Shown here piece after piece: positions 35,040 through 49,260 of a DNA stretch of 64,000 nt. Origin of the DNA: Luzula sylvatica (lineage: Eukaryota > Streptophyta > Magnoliopsida > Poales > Juncaceae). Made by a program: the position numbers and the translations under genes. The stretch covers positions 124,001 through 188,000 of the forward strand of contig CAMPEJ010000007.1 of the NCBI GenBank assembly GCA_946800325.1. Reading direction: 5' to 3'. Positions within the stretch are counted from its first letter, which is position 1; every line of letters begins with the position of its first letter. Below the pieces are notes generated by a model. The model saw only the letters and a program-made list of their open reading frames with translations. It ran no database searches and had not been told where the DNA came from.

Positions 35040-37990
35040 TTGAATCGTATCTTTTACTACATAACATTTCACCAAAATTTACAAACACTAAGAAAGTTTG
35101 TTTTTCGATTCAAAACAATCTGTTTGTGCTTTGGGGAGGTCAAAAAACAAATTTATAGATCATTCGAATCGTATCTTTTACCACATAACATTTCACCAAA
35201 ATTTACAAACACTAAGAAAGTTTGTTTTTCGATTCAAAACAATCTGTTTATGCTTTGGGGAGTTCAAATAACGTATTTTGAGATCATTTGATTCGTATCT
35301 TTTACCACATAACATTTCACCAAAATTTACAAACACCAAGAAAGTTTGTTTTTCGATTCAAAACTATCTGTTTATGCATTGGGGAGTTCAAATAACGTAT
35401 TTTGAGATCATTTGAATCGTATCTTTCACCACATAACATTTCACCAAAATTTACAAACACTGAGAAAGTTTGATTTTCGATTCAAAACAATCTGTTTACG
35501 CTTTGGGGAGTTCAAATAACGTATTTTGAGATCATTTGAATCGTATCTTTTACTACATAACATTTCACCAAAATTTACAAACATTGAGAAAGTTTGATTT
35601 TCGATTCAAAACAATCTGTTTATGCTTTGGGGAGTTCAAATAACGTATTTTGAGATCATTCGAATCGTATCTTTTACTACATAACATTTCACCAAAATTT
35701 ACAAACACTGAGAAAGTTTGTTTTTCGATTCAAAACAATCTGTTTATGCTTTAGGGAGTTCAAATAACGTATTTTGAGATCATTCGAATCGTATCTTTTA
35801 CTACATAACATTTCACCAAAATTTACAAACACTAAGAAAGTTTGTTTTTCGATTCAAAACAATTTGTTTATGATTTGGGGAGTTCAAATAACGTATTTTG
35901 AGATCATTTGAATCGTATCTTTTACCACATAACATTTCACCAAAATTTACAAACGCTAAGAAAGTTTGTTTTTCGATTCAAAACAATCTGTTTATGCTTT
36001 GGGGAGTTCAAATAACGTATTTTGAGATCATTTGAATCGTATCTTTTACCACATAAAATTTCACAAAAATTTACAAACACTAAGAAAGTTTAATTTTCGA
36101 TTCAAAACAATATGTTTATGCTTTGGGGAGTTCAAATAACTTATTTTGAGATCATTGGAATCGTATCTTTTACCACATAACATTTCACAAAAATTTACAA
36201 ACACTAAGAAAGTTTGTTTTTCGATTCAAAACAATCTGTTTATGCTTTGGTGAGTTCAAATAACTTATTTTGAGATCATTTGAATCGTATCTTTTACCAC
36301 ATAACATTTCACCAAACTTTACAAACACTAAGAAAGTTTGTTTTTCGATTCAAAACAATCTGTTTATGCTTTGGGGAGTTCAAATAACGTATTTTGAGAT
36401 CATTTCAATCGTATCTTTTAATACATAACATTTCACCAAAATTTACAAACACTAAGAAAGTTTGTTTTTCGATTCAAAACAATCTGTTTATGCTTTGGGG
36501 AGTTCAAATAACGTATTTTGAGATCATTTGAATCGTATCTTTTACCACATAACATTTCACCAAAATTTACAAACACTAAGAAAGTTTGTTTTTCGATTCA
36601 AAACAATCTGTTTGTGCTTTGGGGAGTTCAAATAACGTATTTTGAGATCATTGGAATCGTATCTTTTACTACATAACATTTCACCAAAATTTACAAACAC
36701 TAAGAAAGTTTGTTTTTCGATTCAAAACAATCTGTTTATGCTTTGGGGAGTTCAAATAACTTATTTTGAGATCATTCGAATCGTATCTTTTACCACATAA
36801 CATTTTACCAAAATTTACAAACACTAAGAAAGTTTGTTTTTCGATTCAAAACAATCTGTTTATGCTTTGGGGAGTTCAAATAACGTATTTTGAGATCATT
36901 TGAATCGTATCTTTTACTACATAACATTTCACCAAAATGTACAAACACTAAGAAAGTTTGTTTTTCGATTCAAAACAATCTGTTTGTGCTTTGGGGAGGT
37001 CAAATAACAAATTTATAGATCATTCGAATCGTATCTTTTACCACATAACATTTCACCAAAATTTACAAACACTAAGAAAGTTTGTTTTTCGATTCAAAAC
37101 AATCTGTTTATGCTTTGGGGAGTTCAAATAACGTATTTTGAGATCATTTGATTCGTATCTTTTACCACATAACATTTCACCAAAATTTACAAACACCAAG
37201 AAAGTTTGTTTTTCGATTCAAAACAATATGTTTATGCATTGGGGAGTTCAAATAACGTATTTTGAGATCATTTGAATCGTATCTTTTACCACATAACATT
37301 TCACCAAAATTTACAAACACTGAGAAAGTTTGATTTTCGATTCAAAACAATCTGTTTATGCTTTGGGGAGTTCAAATTACATATTTTTAGATCATTCGAA
37401 TCGTATCTTTTACCACATAACATTTCACCAAAATTTACAAACACTAAGAAAGTTTGTTTTTCGATTCAAAACAATCTGTTTGTGCTTTGGGGAGGTCAAA
37501 TGACATATTTATAGATCATTCGAATCGTATCTTTTACCACATAACATTTCACCAAAATTTACAAACACTAAGAAAGTTTGTTTTTCGATTCAAAACAATC
37601 TGTTTATGCTTTGGGGAGTTCAAATAACGTATTTTGAGATCATTTGATTCGTATCTTTTACCACATAACATTTCACCAAAATTTACAAACACTGAGAAAG
37701 TTTGATTTTCGATTCAAAACAATCTGTTTATGCTTTGGGGAGTTCAAATAACGTATTTTGAGATCATTTGAATCGTATCTTTTACCACATAACATTTTAC
37801 CAAAATTTACAAACACTAAGAAAGTTTAATTTTCGATTCAAAACAATCTGTTTATGCTTTGGGGAGTTCAAATAACGTATTTTGAGATCATTGGAATCGT
37901 ATCTTTTACTACATAACATTTCCCCAAAATTTACAAACACTAAGAAAGTTTGATTTTCGATTCAAAACAATCTGTTTGTGCTTTGGGGAG
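35040..37990 (+). repeat. 1,860-bp HOR (15 monomers), partial second copy
   Basis: A monomer with GGGGAGGTCAAA followed by ACAAATTTATAGATC is found at about 35135 and 36995, offset 1,860 bp. The following monomers (TTGATTCG, then AACACCAAG, then TATGCATTGG) repeat in the same order. The region is less homogeneous than the neighbouring blocks. Confidence 0.6.
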
Positions 37991-38370
37991 GTCAAATGAC
38001 ATATTTATAGATCATTCGAATCGTATCTTTTACCACATAACATTTCACCAAAATTTACAAACACTAAGAAAGTTTGTTTTTCGATTCAAAACAATCTGTT
38101 TATGCTTTGGGGAGTTCAAATAACGTATTTTGAGATCATTTGAATCGTATCTTTTACCACATAACATTTTACCAAAATTTACAAACACTAAGAAAGTTTA
38201 ATTTTCGATTCAAAACAATCTGTTTATGCTTTGGGGAGTTCAAATAACGTATTTTAAGATCATTTGAATCGTATCTTTTACTACATAACATTTCACCAAA
38301 ATTTACAAACACTAAGAAAGTTTGTTTTTCGATTCAAAACAATTTGTTTATGCTTTGGGGAGTTCAAATA

Positions 38371-41300
38371 ACATATTTGTAGATCGTTCGAATCGTATCT
38401 TTTACCACATAACATTTCACCAAAATTTACAAACACTAAGAAAGTTTGTTTTTCGATTCAAAACAATCTGTTTATGCTTTGGGGAGTTCAAATAACGTAT
38501 TTTGAGATCATTTGAATCGTATCTTTTACCACATAACATTTCACCAAAATTTACAAACACTAAGAAAGTTTGTTTTTCGATTCAAAACAATTTGTTTATG
38601 CTTTGGGGAGTTCAAATAACGTATTTTTAGATCATTCGAATTGTATCTTTTACCACATAACATTTCACCCAAATTTACAAACACTAAGAAAGTTTGTTTT
38701 TCGATTAAAAACAGTCTGTTTATGCTTTGGGGAGTTCAAATAACGTATTTTGAGATCATTTGAATCGTATCTTTTACTACATAACATTTCACCAAAATTT
38801 ACAAACACTAAGAAAGTTTGTTTTTCGATTCAAAACAATCTGTTTATGCTTTGGGGAGTTCAAATAACGTATTTTGAGATCATTTGATTCGTATCTTTTA
38901 CCACATAACATTTCACCAAAATTTACAAACACTGAGAAAGTTTGATTTTCGATTCAAAACAATCTGTTTATGCTTTGGGGAGTTCAAATAACGTATTTTG
39001 AGATCATTTGAATCGTATCTTTTACCACATAACATTTTACCAAAATTTACAAACACTAAGAAAGTTTAATTTTCGATTCAAAACAATCTGTTTATGCTTT
39101 GGGGGGTTCAAATAACGTATTTTGAGATCATTGGAATCGTATCTTTTACTACATAACATTTCCCCAAAATTTACAAACACTAAGAAAGTTTGTTTTTCGA
39201 TTCAAAACAATCTGTTTGTGCTTTGGGGAGGTCAAATGACATATTTATAGATCATTCGAATCGTATCTTTTACCACATAACATTTCACCAAAATTTACAA
39301 ACACTAAGAAAGTTTGTTTTTCGATTCAAAACAATCTGTTTGTGCTTTGGGGAGTTCAAATAACGTATTTTGAGATCATTTGATTCGTATCTTTTACCAC
39401 ATAACATTTCACCAAAATTTACAAACACTGAGAAAGTTTGATTTTCGATTCAAAACAATCTGTTTATGCTTTGGGGAGTTCAAATAACGTATTTTGAGAT
39501 CATTTGAATCGTATCTTTTACCACATAACATTTTACCAAAATTTACAAACACTAAGAAAGTTTAATTTTCGATTCAAAACAATCTGTTTATGCTTTGGGG
39601 AGTTCAAATAACGTATTTTAAGATCATTTGAATCGTATCTTTTACTACATAACATTTCACCAAAATTTACAAACACTAAGAAAGTTTGTTTTTCGATTCA
39701 AAACAATTTGTTTACGCTTTGGGGAGTTCAAATAACATATTTGTAGATCGTTCGAATCGTATCTTTTACCACATAACATTTCACCAAAATTTACAAACAC
39801 TAAGAAAGTTTGTTTTTCGATTCAAAACAATCTGTTTATGCTTTGGGGAGTTCAAATAACGTATTTTGAGATCATTTGAATCGTATCTTTTACCACATAA
39901 CATTTCACCAAAATTTACAAACACTAAGAAAGTTTGTTTTTCGATTCAAAACAATTTGTTTATGCTTTGGGGAGTTCAAATAACGTATTTTTAGATCATT
40001 CGAATCGTATCTTTTACCACATAACATTTCACCCAAATTTACAAACACTAAGAAAGTTTGTTTTTCGATTCAAAACAGTCTGTTTATGCTTTGGGGAGTT
40101 CAAATAACGTATTTTGAGATCATTTGAATCGTATCTTTTACTACATAACATTTCACCAAAATTTACAAACACTAAGAAAGTTTGTTTTTCGATTCAAAAC
40201 AATCTGTTTATGCTTTGGGGAGTTCAAATAACGTATTTTGAGATCATTTGATTCGTATCTTTTACCACATAACATTTCACCAAAATTTACAAACACTGAG
40301 AAAGTTTGATTTTCGATTCAAAACAATCTGTTTATGCTTTGGGGAGTTCAAATAACGTATTTTGAGATCATTTGAATCGTATCTTTTACCACATAACATT
40401 TTACCAAAATTTACAAACACTAAGAAAGTTTAATTTTCGATTCAAAACAATCTGTTTATGCTTTGGGGAGTTCAAATAACGTATTTTGAGATCATTGGAA
40501 TCGTATCTTTTACTACATAACATTTCCCCAAAATTTACAAACACTAAGAAAGTTTGTTTTTCGATTCAAAACAATCTGTTTGTGCTTTGGGGAGGTCAAA
40601 TGACATATTTATAGATCATTCGAATCGTATCTTTTACCACATAACATTTCACCTAAATTTACAAACACTAAGAAAGTTTGTTTTTCGATTCAAAACAATC
40701 TGTTTATGCTTTGGGGAGTTCAAATAACGTATTTTGAGATCATTTGATTCGTATCTTTTACCACATAACATTTCACCAAAATTTACAAACACTGAGAAAG
40801 TTTGATTTTCGATTCAAAACAATCTGTTTATGCTTTGGGGAGTTCAAATAACGTATTTTGAGATCATTTGAATCGTATCTTTTACCACATAACATTTTAC
40901 CAAAATTTACAAACACTAAGAAAGTTTAATTTTCGATTCAAAACAATCTGTTTATGCTTTGGGGAGTTCAAATAACGTATTTTAAGATCATTTGAATCGT
41001 ATCTTTTACTACATAACATTTCACCAAAATTTACAAACACTAAGAAAGTTTGTTTTTCGATTCAAAACAATTTGTTTATGCTTTGGGGAGTTCAAATAAC
41101 ATATTTGTAGATCGTTCGAATCGTATCTTTTACCACATAACATTTCACCAAAATTTACAAACACTAAGAAAGTTTGTTTTTCGATTCAAAACAATCTGTT
41201 TATGCTTTGGGGAGTTCAAATAACGTATTTTGAGATCATTTGAATCGTATCTTTTACCACATAACATTTCACCAAAATTTACAAACACTAAGAAAGTTTG

Positions 41301-42030
41301 TTTTTCGATTCAAAACAATTTGTTTATGCTTTGGGGAGTTCAAATAACGTATTTTTAGATCATTCGAATCGTATCTTTTACCACATAACATTTCACCCAA
41401 ATTTACAAACACTAAGAAAGTTTGTTTTTCGATTCAAAACAGTCTGTTTATGCTTTGGGGAGTTCAAATAACGTATTTTGAGATCATTTGAATCGTATCT
41501 TTTACTACATAACATTTCACCAAAATTTACAAACACTAAGAAAGTTTGTTTTTCGATTCAAAACAATCTGTTTATGCTTTGGGGAGTTCAAATAACGTAT
41601 TTTGAGATCATTTGATTCGTATCTTTTACCACATAACATTTCACCAAAATTTACAAACACTGAGAAAGTTTGATTTTCGATTCAAAACAATCTGTTTATG
41701 CTTTGGGGAGTTCAAATAACGTATTTTGAGATCATTTGAATCGTATCTTTTACCACATAACATTTTACCAAAATTTACAAACACTAAGAAAGTTTAATTT
41801 TCGATTCAAAACAATCTGTTTATGCTTTGGGGAGTTCAAATAACGTATTTTGAGATCATTGGAATCGCATCTTTTACTACATAACATTTCCCCAAAATTT
41901 ACAAACACTACGAAAGTTTGTTTTTCGATTCAAAACAATCTGTTTGTGCTTTGGGGAGGTCAAATGACATATTTATAGATCATTCGAATCGTATCTTTTA
42001 CCACATAACATTTCACCAAAATTTACAAAC
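38371..42030 (+). repeat. 1,364-bp HOR (11 monomers), three copies, last truncated
   Basis: ACATATTTGTAGATCGTTCG occurs at 38371, 39735 and 41099, each 1,364 bp (11 x 124) apart. GGAGGTCAAATGACATATTT follows at 39227, 40591 and 41955 with the same period. Copies are nearly identical by eye, so this is recent amplification. The third copy stops at a rearranged monomer at about 42031. Confidence 0.85.
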
Positions 42031-42120
42031 GCTAAGAAAGTTTACAAATTTACAAACATTTCACCCACATAACATATTTTTAGATCATTCGAATCGTATC
42101 TTTTATGCTTTGGGGAGTTC
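42031..42120 (+). repeat. Scrambled satellite junction
   Basis: The regular monomer breaks after GCTAAGAAAGTTTAC. Short out-of-order pieces follow (AAATTTACAAACATTTCACC, CACATAACATATTTTTAGATC, TCGAATCGTATCTTTTATGC), and then the normal phase returns. Each piece is satellite-derived. It looks like repair by microhomology or multiple template switches. It also opens an accidental 110-codon ORF (41918-42250), which I do not call a gene. Confidence 0.75.
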
Positions 42121-45100
42121 AAATAACGTATTTTTAGATCATTCGAATCGTATCTTTTACCACATAACATTTCACCCAAATTTACAAACACTAAGAAAGT
42201 TTGTTTTTCGATTCAAAACAGTCTGTTTATGCTTTGGGGAGTTCAAATAACGTATTTTGAGATCATTTGAATCGTATCTTTTACTACATAACATTTCACC
42301 AAAATTTACAAACACTAAGAAAGTTTGTTTTTCGATTCAAAACAATCTGTTTATGCTTTGGGGAGTTCAAATAACGTATTTTGAGATCATTTGAATCGTA
42401 TCTTTTACCACATAACATTTCACCAAAATTTACAAACACTAAGAAAGTTTGTTTTTCGATTCAAAACAATTTGTTTATGCTTTGGGGAGTTCAAATAACG
42501 TATTTTTAGATCATTCGAATCGTATCTTTTACCACATAACATTTCACCCAAATTTACAAACACTAAGAAAGTTTGTTTTTCGATTCAAAACAGTCTGTTT
42601 ATGCTTTGGGGAGTTCAAATAACGTATTTTGAGATCATTTGAATCGTATCTTTTACTACATAACATTTCACAAAAATTTACAAACACTAAGAAAGTTTGT
42701 TTTTCGATTCAAAACAATCTGTTTATCCTTTGGGGAGTTCAAATAACGTATTTTGAGATCATTTGAATCGTATCTTTTACCACATAACATTTCACCAAAA
42801 TTTACAAACACTAAGAAAGTTTGTTTTTCGATTCAAAACAATTTGTTTATGCTTTGGGGAGTTCAAATAACGTATTTTGAGATCATTCGAATCGTATCTT
42901 TTACCACATAACATTTCACCAAAATTTACAAACGCTAAGAAAGTTTGTTTTTCGATTCAAAACAATATGTTTATGCTTTGGGGAGTTCAAATAACGTATT
43001 TTGAGATCATTTGAATCGTATCTTTTACTACATAACATTTCACCAAAATTTACAAACGCTGAGAAAGTTTGTTTTTCGATTCAAAACAATCTGTTTATGC
43101 TTTGGGGAGTTCAAATAACGTATTTTGAGATCATTGGAATCGTATCTTTTACCACATAACATTTCACCAAAATTTACAAACACTGAGAAAGTTTGATTTT
43201 CGATTCAAAACAATCTGTTTATGCTTTGGGGAGTTCAAATAACGTATTTTGAGATCATTCGAATCGTATCTTTTACTACATAACATTTCACCAAAATTTA
43301 CAAACACTGAGAAAGTTTGTTTTTCGATTCAAAACAATCTGTTTATGCTTTGGGGAGTTCAAATAACGTATTTTGAGATCATTCGAATCGTATCTTTTAC
43401 TTCATAACATTTCACCAAAATTTACAAACACTAAGAAAGTTTGTTTTTCGATTCAAAACAATTTGTTTATGCTTTGGGGAGTTCAAATAACGTATTTTGA
43501 GATCATTTGAATCGTATCTTTTACCACATAACATTTCACCAAAATTTACAAACACTAAGAAAGTTTGTTTTTCGATTCAAAACAATCTGTTTATGCTTTG
43601 GGGAGTTCAAATAACGTATTTTGAGATCATTTGAATCGTATCTTTTACCACATAACATTTCACAAAAATTTACAAACACTAAGAATGTTTAATTTTCGAT
43701 TCAAAACAATCTGTTTATGCCTTGGGGAGTTCAAATAACGTATTTTGAGATCATTTGAATCGTATCTTTTACCACATAACATTTCACCAAAATTTACAAA
43801 CACTGAGAAAGTTTGATTTTCGATTCAAAACAATCTGTTTATGCTTTGGGGAGTTCAAATAACGTATTTTGAGATCATTCGAATCGCATCTTTTACCACA
43901 TAACATTTCACCAAAATTTACAAACACTAAGAAAGTTTGTTTTTCGATTCAAAACAATCTGTTTATGCTATGGGGATCTCAAATAACATATTTTGAGATC
44001 ATTGGAATCGTATCTTTTACTACATAACATTTCACCAAAATTTACAAACACTAAGAAAGTTTGTTTTTCGATTCAAAACAATCTGTTTATGCTTTGGGGA
44101 GTTCAAATAACTTATTTTGAGATCATTGGAATCGTATCTTTTACCACATAACATTTCACAAAAATTTACAAACACTCAGAAAGTTTGTTTTTCGATTCAA
44201 AACAATCTGTTTATGCTTTGGTGAGTTCAAATAACTTATTTTGAGATCATTTGAATCGTATCTTTTACCACATAAAATTTCACCAAACTTTACAAACACT
44301 AAGAAAGTTTGTTTTTCGATTCAAAACAATCTGTTTATGCTTTGGGGAGTTCAAATAACGTATTTTGAGATCATTTGAATCGTATCTTTTAATACATAAC
44401 ATTTCACCAAAATTTACAAACACTAAGAAAGTTTGTTTTTCGATTCAAAACAATCTGTTTATGCTTTGGGGAGTTCAAATAACGTATTTTGAGATCATTT
44501 GAATCGTATCTTTTAATACATAACATTTCACCAAAATTTACAAGCACTAAGAAAGTTTGTTTTTCGATTCAAAACAATCTGTTTATGCTTTGGGGAGTTC
44601 AAATAACGTATTTTTAGATCATTCGAATCGTATCTTTTACCACATAACATTTCACCCAAATTTACAAACACTAAGAAAGTTTGTTTTTCGATTCAAAACA
44701 GTCTGTTTATGCTTTGGGGAGTTCAAATAACGTATTTTGAGATCATTTGAATCGTATCTTTTACTACATAACATTTCACCAAAATTTACAAACACTAAGA
44801 AAGTTTGTTTTTCGATTCAAAACAATCTGTTTATGCTTTGGGGAGTTCAAATAACGTATTTTGAGATCATTTGAATCGTATCTTTTACCACATAACATTT
44901 CACCAAAATTTACAAACACTAAGAAAGTTTGTTTTTCGATTCAAAACAATTTGTTTATGCTTTGGGGAGTTCAAATAACGTATTTTTAGATCATTCGAAT
45001 CGTATCTTTTACCACATAACATTTCACCCAAATTTACAAACACTAAGAAAGTTTGTTTTTCGATTCAAAACAGTCTGTTTATGCTTTGGGGAGTTCAAAT

Positions 45101-47080
45101 AACGTATTTTGAGATCATTTGAATCGTATCTTTTACTACATAACATTTCACAAAAATTTACAAACACTAAGAAAGTTTGTTTTTCGATTCAAAACAATCT
45201 GTTTATCCTTTGGGGAGTTCAAATAACGTATTTTGAGATCATTTGAATCGTATCTTTTACCACATAACATTTCACCAAAATTTACAAACACTAAGAAAGT
45301 TTGTTTTTCGATTCAAAACAATTTGTTTATGCTTTGGGGAGTTCAAATAACGTATTTTGAGATCATTCGAATCGTATCTTTTACCACATAACATTTCACC
45401 AAAATTTACAAACGCTAAGAAAGTTTGTTTTTCGATTCAAAACAATATGTTTATGCTTTGGGGAGTTCAAATAACGTATTTTGAGATCATTTGAATCGTA
45501 TCTTTTACTACATAACATTTCACCAAAATTTACAAACGCTGAGAAAGTTTGTTTTTCGATTCAAAACAATCTGTTTATGCTTTGGGGAGTTCAAATAACG
45601 TATTTTGAGATCATTGGAATCGTATCTTTTACCACATAACATTTCACCAAAATTTACAAACACTGAGAAAGTTTGATTTTCGATTCAAAACAATCTGTTT
45701 ATGCTTTGGGGAGTTCAAATAACGTATTTTGAGATCATTCGAATCGTATCTTTTACTACATAACATTTCACCAAAATTTACAAACACTGAGAAAGTTTGT
45801 TTTTCGATTCAAAACAATCTGTTTATGCTTTGGGGAGTTCAAATAACGTATTTTGAGATCATTCGAATCGTATCTTTTACTTCATAACATTTCACCAAAA
45901 TTTACAAACACTAAGAAAGTTTGTTTTTCGATTCAAAACAATTTGTTTATGCTTTGGGGAGTTCAAATAACGTATTTTGAGATCATTTGAATCGTATCTT
46001 TTACCACATAACATTTCACCAAAATTTACAAACACTAAGAAAGTTTGTTTTTCGATTCAAAACAATCTGTTTATGCTTTGGGGAGTTCAAATAACGTATT
46101 TTGAGATCATTTGAATCGTATCTTTTACCACATAACATTTCACAAAAATTTACAAACACTAAGAATGTTTAATTTTCGATTCAAAACAATCTGTTTATGC
46201 CTTGGGGAGTTCAAATAACGTATTTTGAGATCATTTGAATCGTATCTTTTACCACATAACATTTCACCAAAATTTACAAACACTGAGAAAGTTTGATTTT
46301 CGATTCAAAACAATCTGTTTATGCTTTGGGGAGTTCAAATAACGTATTTTGAGATCATTCGAATCGCATCTTTTACCACATAACATTTCACCAAAATTTA
46401 CAAACACTAAGAAAGTTTGTTTTTCGATTCAAAACAATCTGTTTATGCTATGGGGATCTCAAATAACATATTTTGAGATCATTGGAATCGTATCTTTTAC
46501 TACATAACATTTCACCAAAATTTACAAACACTAAGAAAGTTTGTTTTTCGATTCAAAACAATCTGTTTATGCTTTGGGGAGTTCAAATAACTTATTTTGA
46601 GATCATTGGAATCGTATCTTTTACCACATAACATTTCACAAAAATTTACAAACACTCAGAAAGTTTGTTTTTCGATTCAAAACAATCTGTTTATGCTTTG
46701 GTGAGTTCAAATAACTTATTTTGAGATCATTTGAATCGTATCTTTTACCACATAAAATTTCACCAAACTTTACAAACACTAAGAAAGTTTGTTTTTCGAT
46801 TCAAAACAATCTGTTTATGCTTTGGGGAGTTCAAATAACGTATTTTGAGATCATTTGAATCGTATCTTTTAATACATAACATTTCACCAAAATTTACAAA
46901 CACTAAGAAAGTTTGTTTTTCGATTCAAAACAATCTGTTTATGCTTTGGGGAGTTCAAATAACGTATTTTGAGATCATTTGAATCGTATCTTTTAATACA
47001 TAACATTTCACCAAAATTTACAAGCACTAAGAAAGTTTGTTTTTCGATTCAAAACAATCTGTTTATGCTTTGGGGAGTTC
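42120..47080 (+). repeat. Tandem 2,480-bp HOR (20 monomers, two copies)
   Basis: Copy 1 is about 42120-44600 and copy 2 about 44600-47080. Single-base markers agree at exactly 2,480 bp: TTTATCCTTTGG (42723 and 45203), GCTATGGGGATCTC (43968 and 46448), AAGAATGTTTAAT (43681 and 46161) and TACAAGCAC (44539 and 47019). I saw no clear difference between the copies, so this duplication is very recent, or was introduced in assembly. Confidence 0.85.
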
Positions 47081-49260
47081 AAATAACGTATTTTGAGATC
47101 ATTTGAATCGTATCTTTTACCACATAACATTTCACCAAAATTTACAAACACTGAGAAAGTTTGATTTTCGATTCAAAACAATCTGTTTATGCTTTGGGGA
47201 GTTCAAATAACGTATTTTGAGATCATTTGAATCGTATCTTTTACTACATAACATTTCACCAAAATTTACAAACATTGAGAAAGTTTGATTTTCGATTCAA
47301 AACAATCTGTTTATGCTTTGGGGAGTTCAAATAACGTATTTTGAGATCATTCGAATCGTATCTTTTACTACATAACATTTCACCAAAATTTACAAACACT
47401 GAGAAAGTTTGTTTTTCGATTCAAAACAATATGTTTATGCTTTGGGGAGTTCAAATAACGTATTTTGAGATCATTCGAATCGTATCTTTTACTACATAAC
47501 ATTTCACCAAAATTTACAAACACTAAGAAAGTTTGTTTTTCGATTCAAAACAATTTGTTTATGATTTGGGGAGTTCAAATAACGTATTTTGAGATCATTT
47601 GAATCGTATCTTTTACCACATAACATTTCACCAAAATTTACAAACACTAAGCAAGTTTGTTTTTCGATTCAAAACAATCTGTTTATGCTTTGGGGAGTTC
47701 AAATAACGTATTTTGAGATCATTTGAATCGTATCTTTTACCACATAACATTTCACAAAAATTTACAAACACTAAGAAAGTTTAATTTTCGATTCAAAACA
47801 ATCTGTTTATGCTTTGGGGAGTTCAAATAACTTATTTTGAGATCATTGGAATCGTATCTTTTACCACATAACATTTCACAAAAATTTACAAACACTAAGA
47901 AAGTTTGTTTTTCGATTCAAAACAATCTGTTTATGCTTTGGTGAGTTCAAATAACTTATTTTGAGATCATTTGAATCATATCTTTTACCACATAACATTT
48001 CACCAAACTTTACAAACACTAAGAAAGTTTGTTTTTCGATTCAAAACAATCTGTTTATGCTTTGGGGAGTTCAAATAACGTATTTTGAGATCATTTGAAT
48101 CGTATCTTTTAATACATAACATTTCACCAAAATTTACAAACACTAAGAAAGTTTGTTTTTCGATTCAAAACAATCTGTTTATGATTTGGGGAGTTCAAAT
48201 AACGTATTTTGAGATCATTTGAATCGTATCTTTTACCACATAACAATTCACCAAAATTTACAAACACTGAGAAAGTTTGATTTTCGATTCAAAACAATCT
48301 GTTTATGCTTTGGGGAGTTCAAATAACGTATTTTGAGATCATTTGAATCGTATCTTTTACTACATAACATTTCACCAAAATTTACAAACATTGAGAAAGT
48401 TTGATTTTCGATTCAAAACAATCTGTTTATGCTTTGGGGAGTTCAAATAACGTATTTTGAGATCATTCGAATCGTATCTTTTACTTCATAACATTTCACC
48501 AAAATTTACAAACACTAAGAAAGTTTGTTTTTCGATTCAAAACAATTTGTTTATGATTTGGGGAGTTCAAATAACGTATTTTGAGATCATTCGAATCGTA
48601 TCTTTTACCACATAACATTTCACCAAAATTTACAAACACTAAGAAAGTTTGTTTTTCGATTCAAAACAATCTGTTTATGCTTTGGGGAGTTCAAATAACG
48701 TATTTTGAGATCATTTGAATCGTATCTTTTACCACATAACATTTCACAAAAATTTACAAACACTAAGAAAGTTTAATTTTCGATTCAAAACAATCTGTTT
48801 ATGCTTTGGGGAGTTCAAATAACTTATTTTGAGATCATTGGAATCGTATCTTCTACCACATAACATTTCACAAAAATTTACAAACACTAAGAAAGTTTGT
48901 TTTTCGATTCAAAACAATCTGTTTATGCTTTGGTGAGTTCAAATAACTTATTTTGAGATCATTTGAATCGTATCTTTTACCACATAACATTTCACCAAAC
49001 TTTACAAACACTAAGAAAGTTTGTTTTTCGATTCAAAACAATCTGTTTATGCTTTGGGGAGTTCAAATAACGTATTTTGAGATCATTTGAATCGTATCTT
49101 TTAATACATAACATTTCACCAAAATTTACAAACACTAAGAAAGTTTGTTTTTCGATTCAAAACAATCTGTTTATGCTTTGGGGAGTTCAAATAACGTATT
49201 TTGAGATCATTTGAATCGTATCTTTTACCACATAACATTTCACCAAAATTTACAAACACT
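47080..49260 (+). repeat. 1,116-bp HOR (9 monomers), two copies
   Basis: A CTGAGAAAG / TTTGATTTT monomer at 47151 recurs at 48267 (9 x 124 = 1,116), and ATGATTTGGGG recurs at 47561 and 48553 (8 x 124), so one monomer was lost from the second copy. TAATACATAAC and GGTGAGTTC variants keep the same order. Confidence 0.65.

Noticed and set aside
41918..42250. 110-codon ORF
   Set aside because: It spans the scrambled satellite junction and is composed of repeat peptides in shifted frames.
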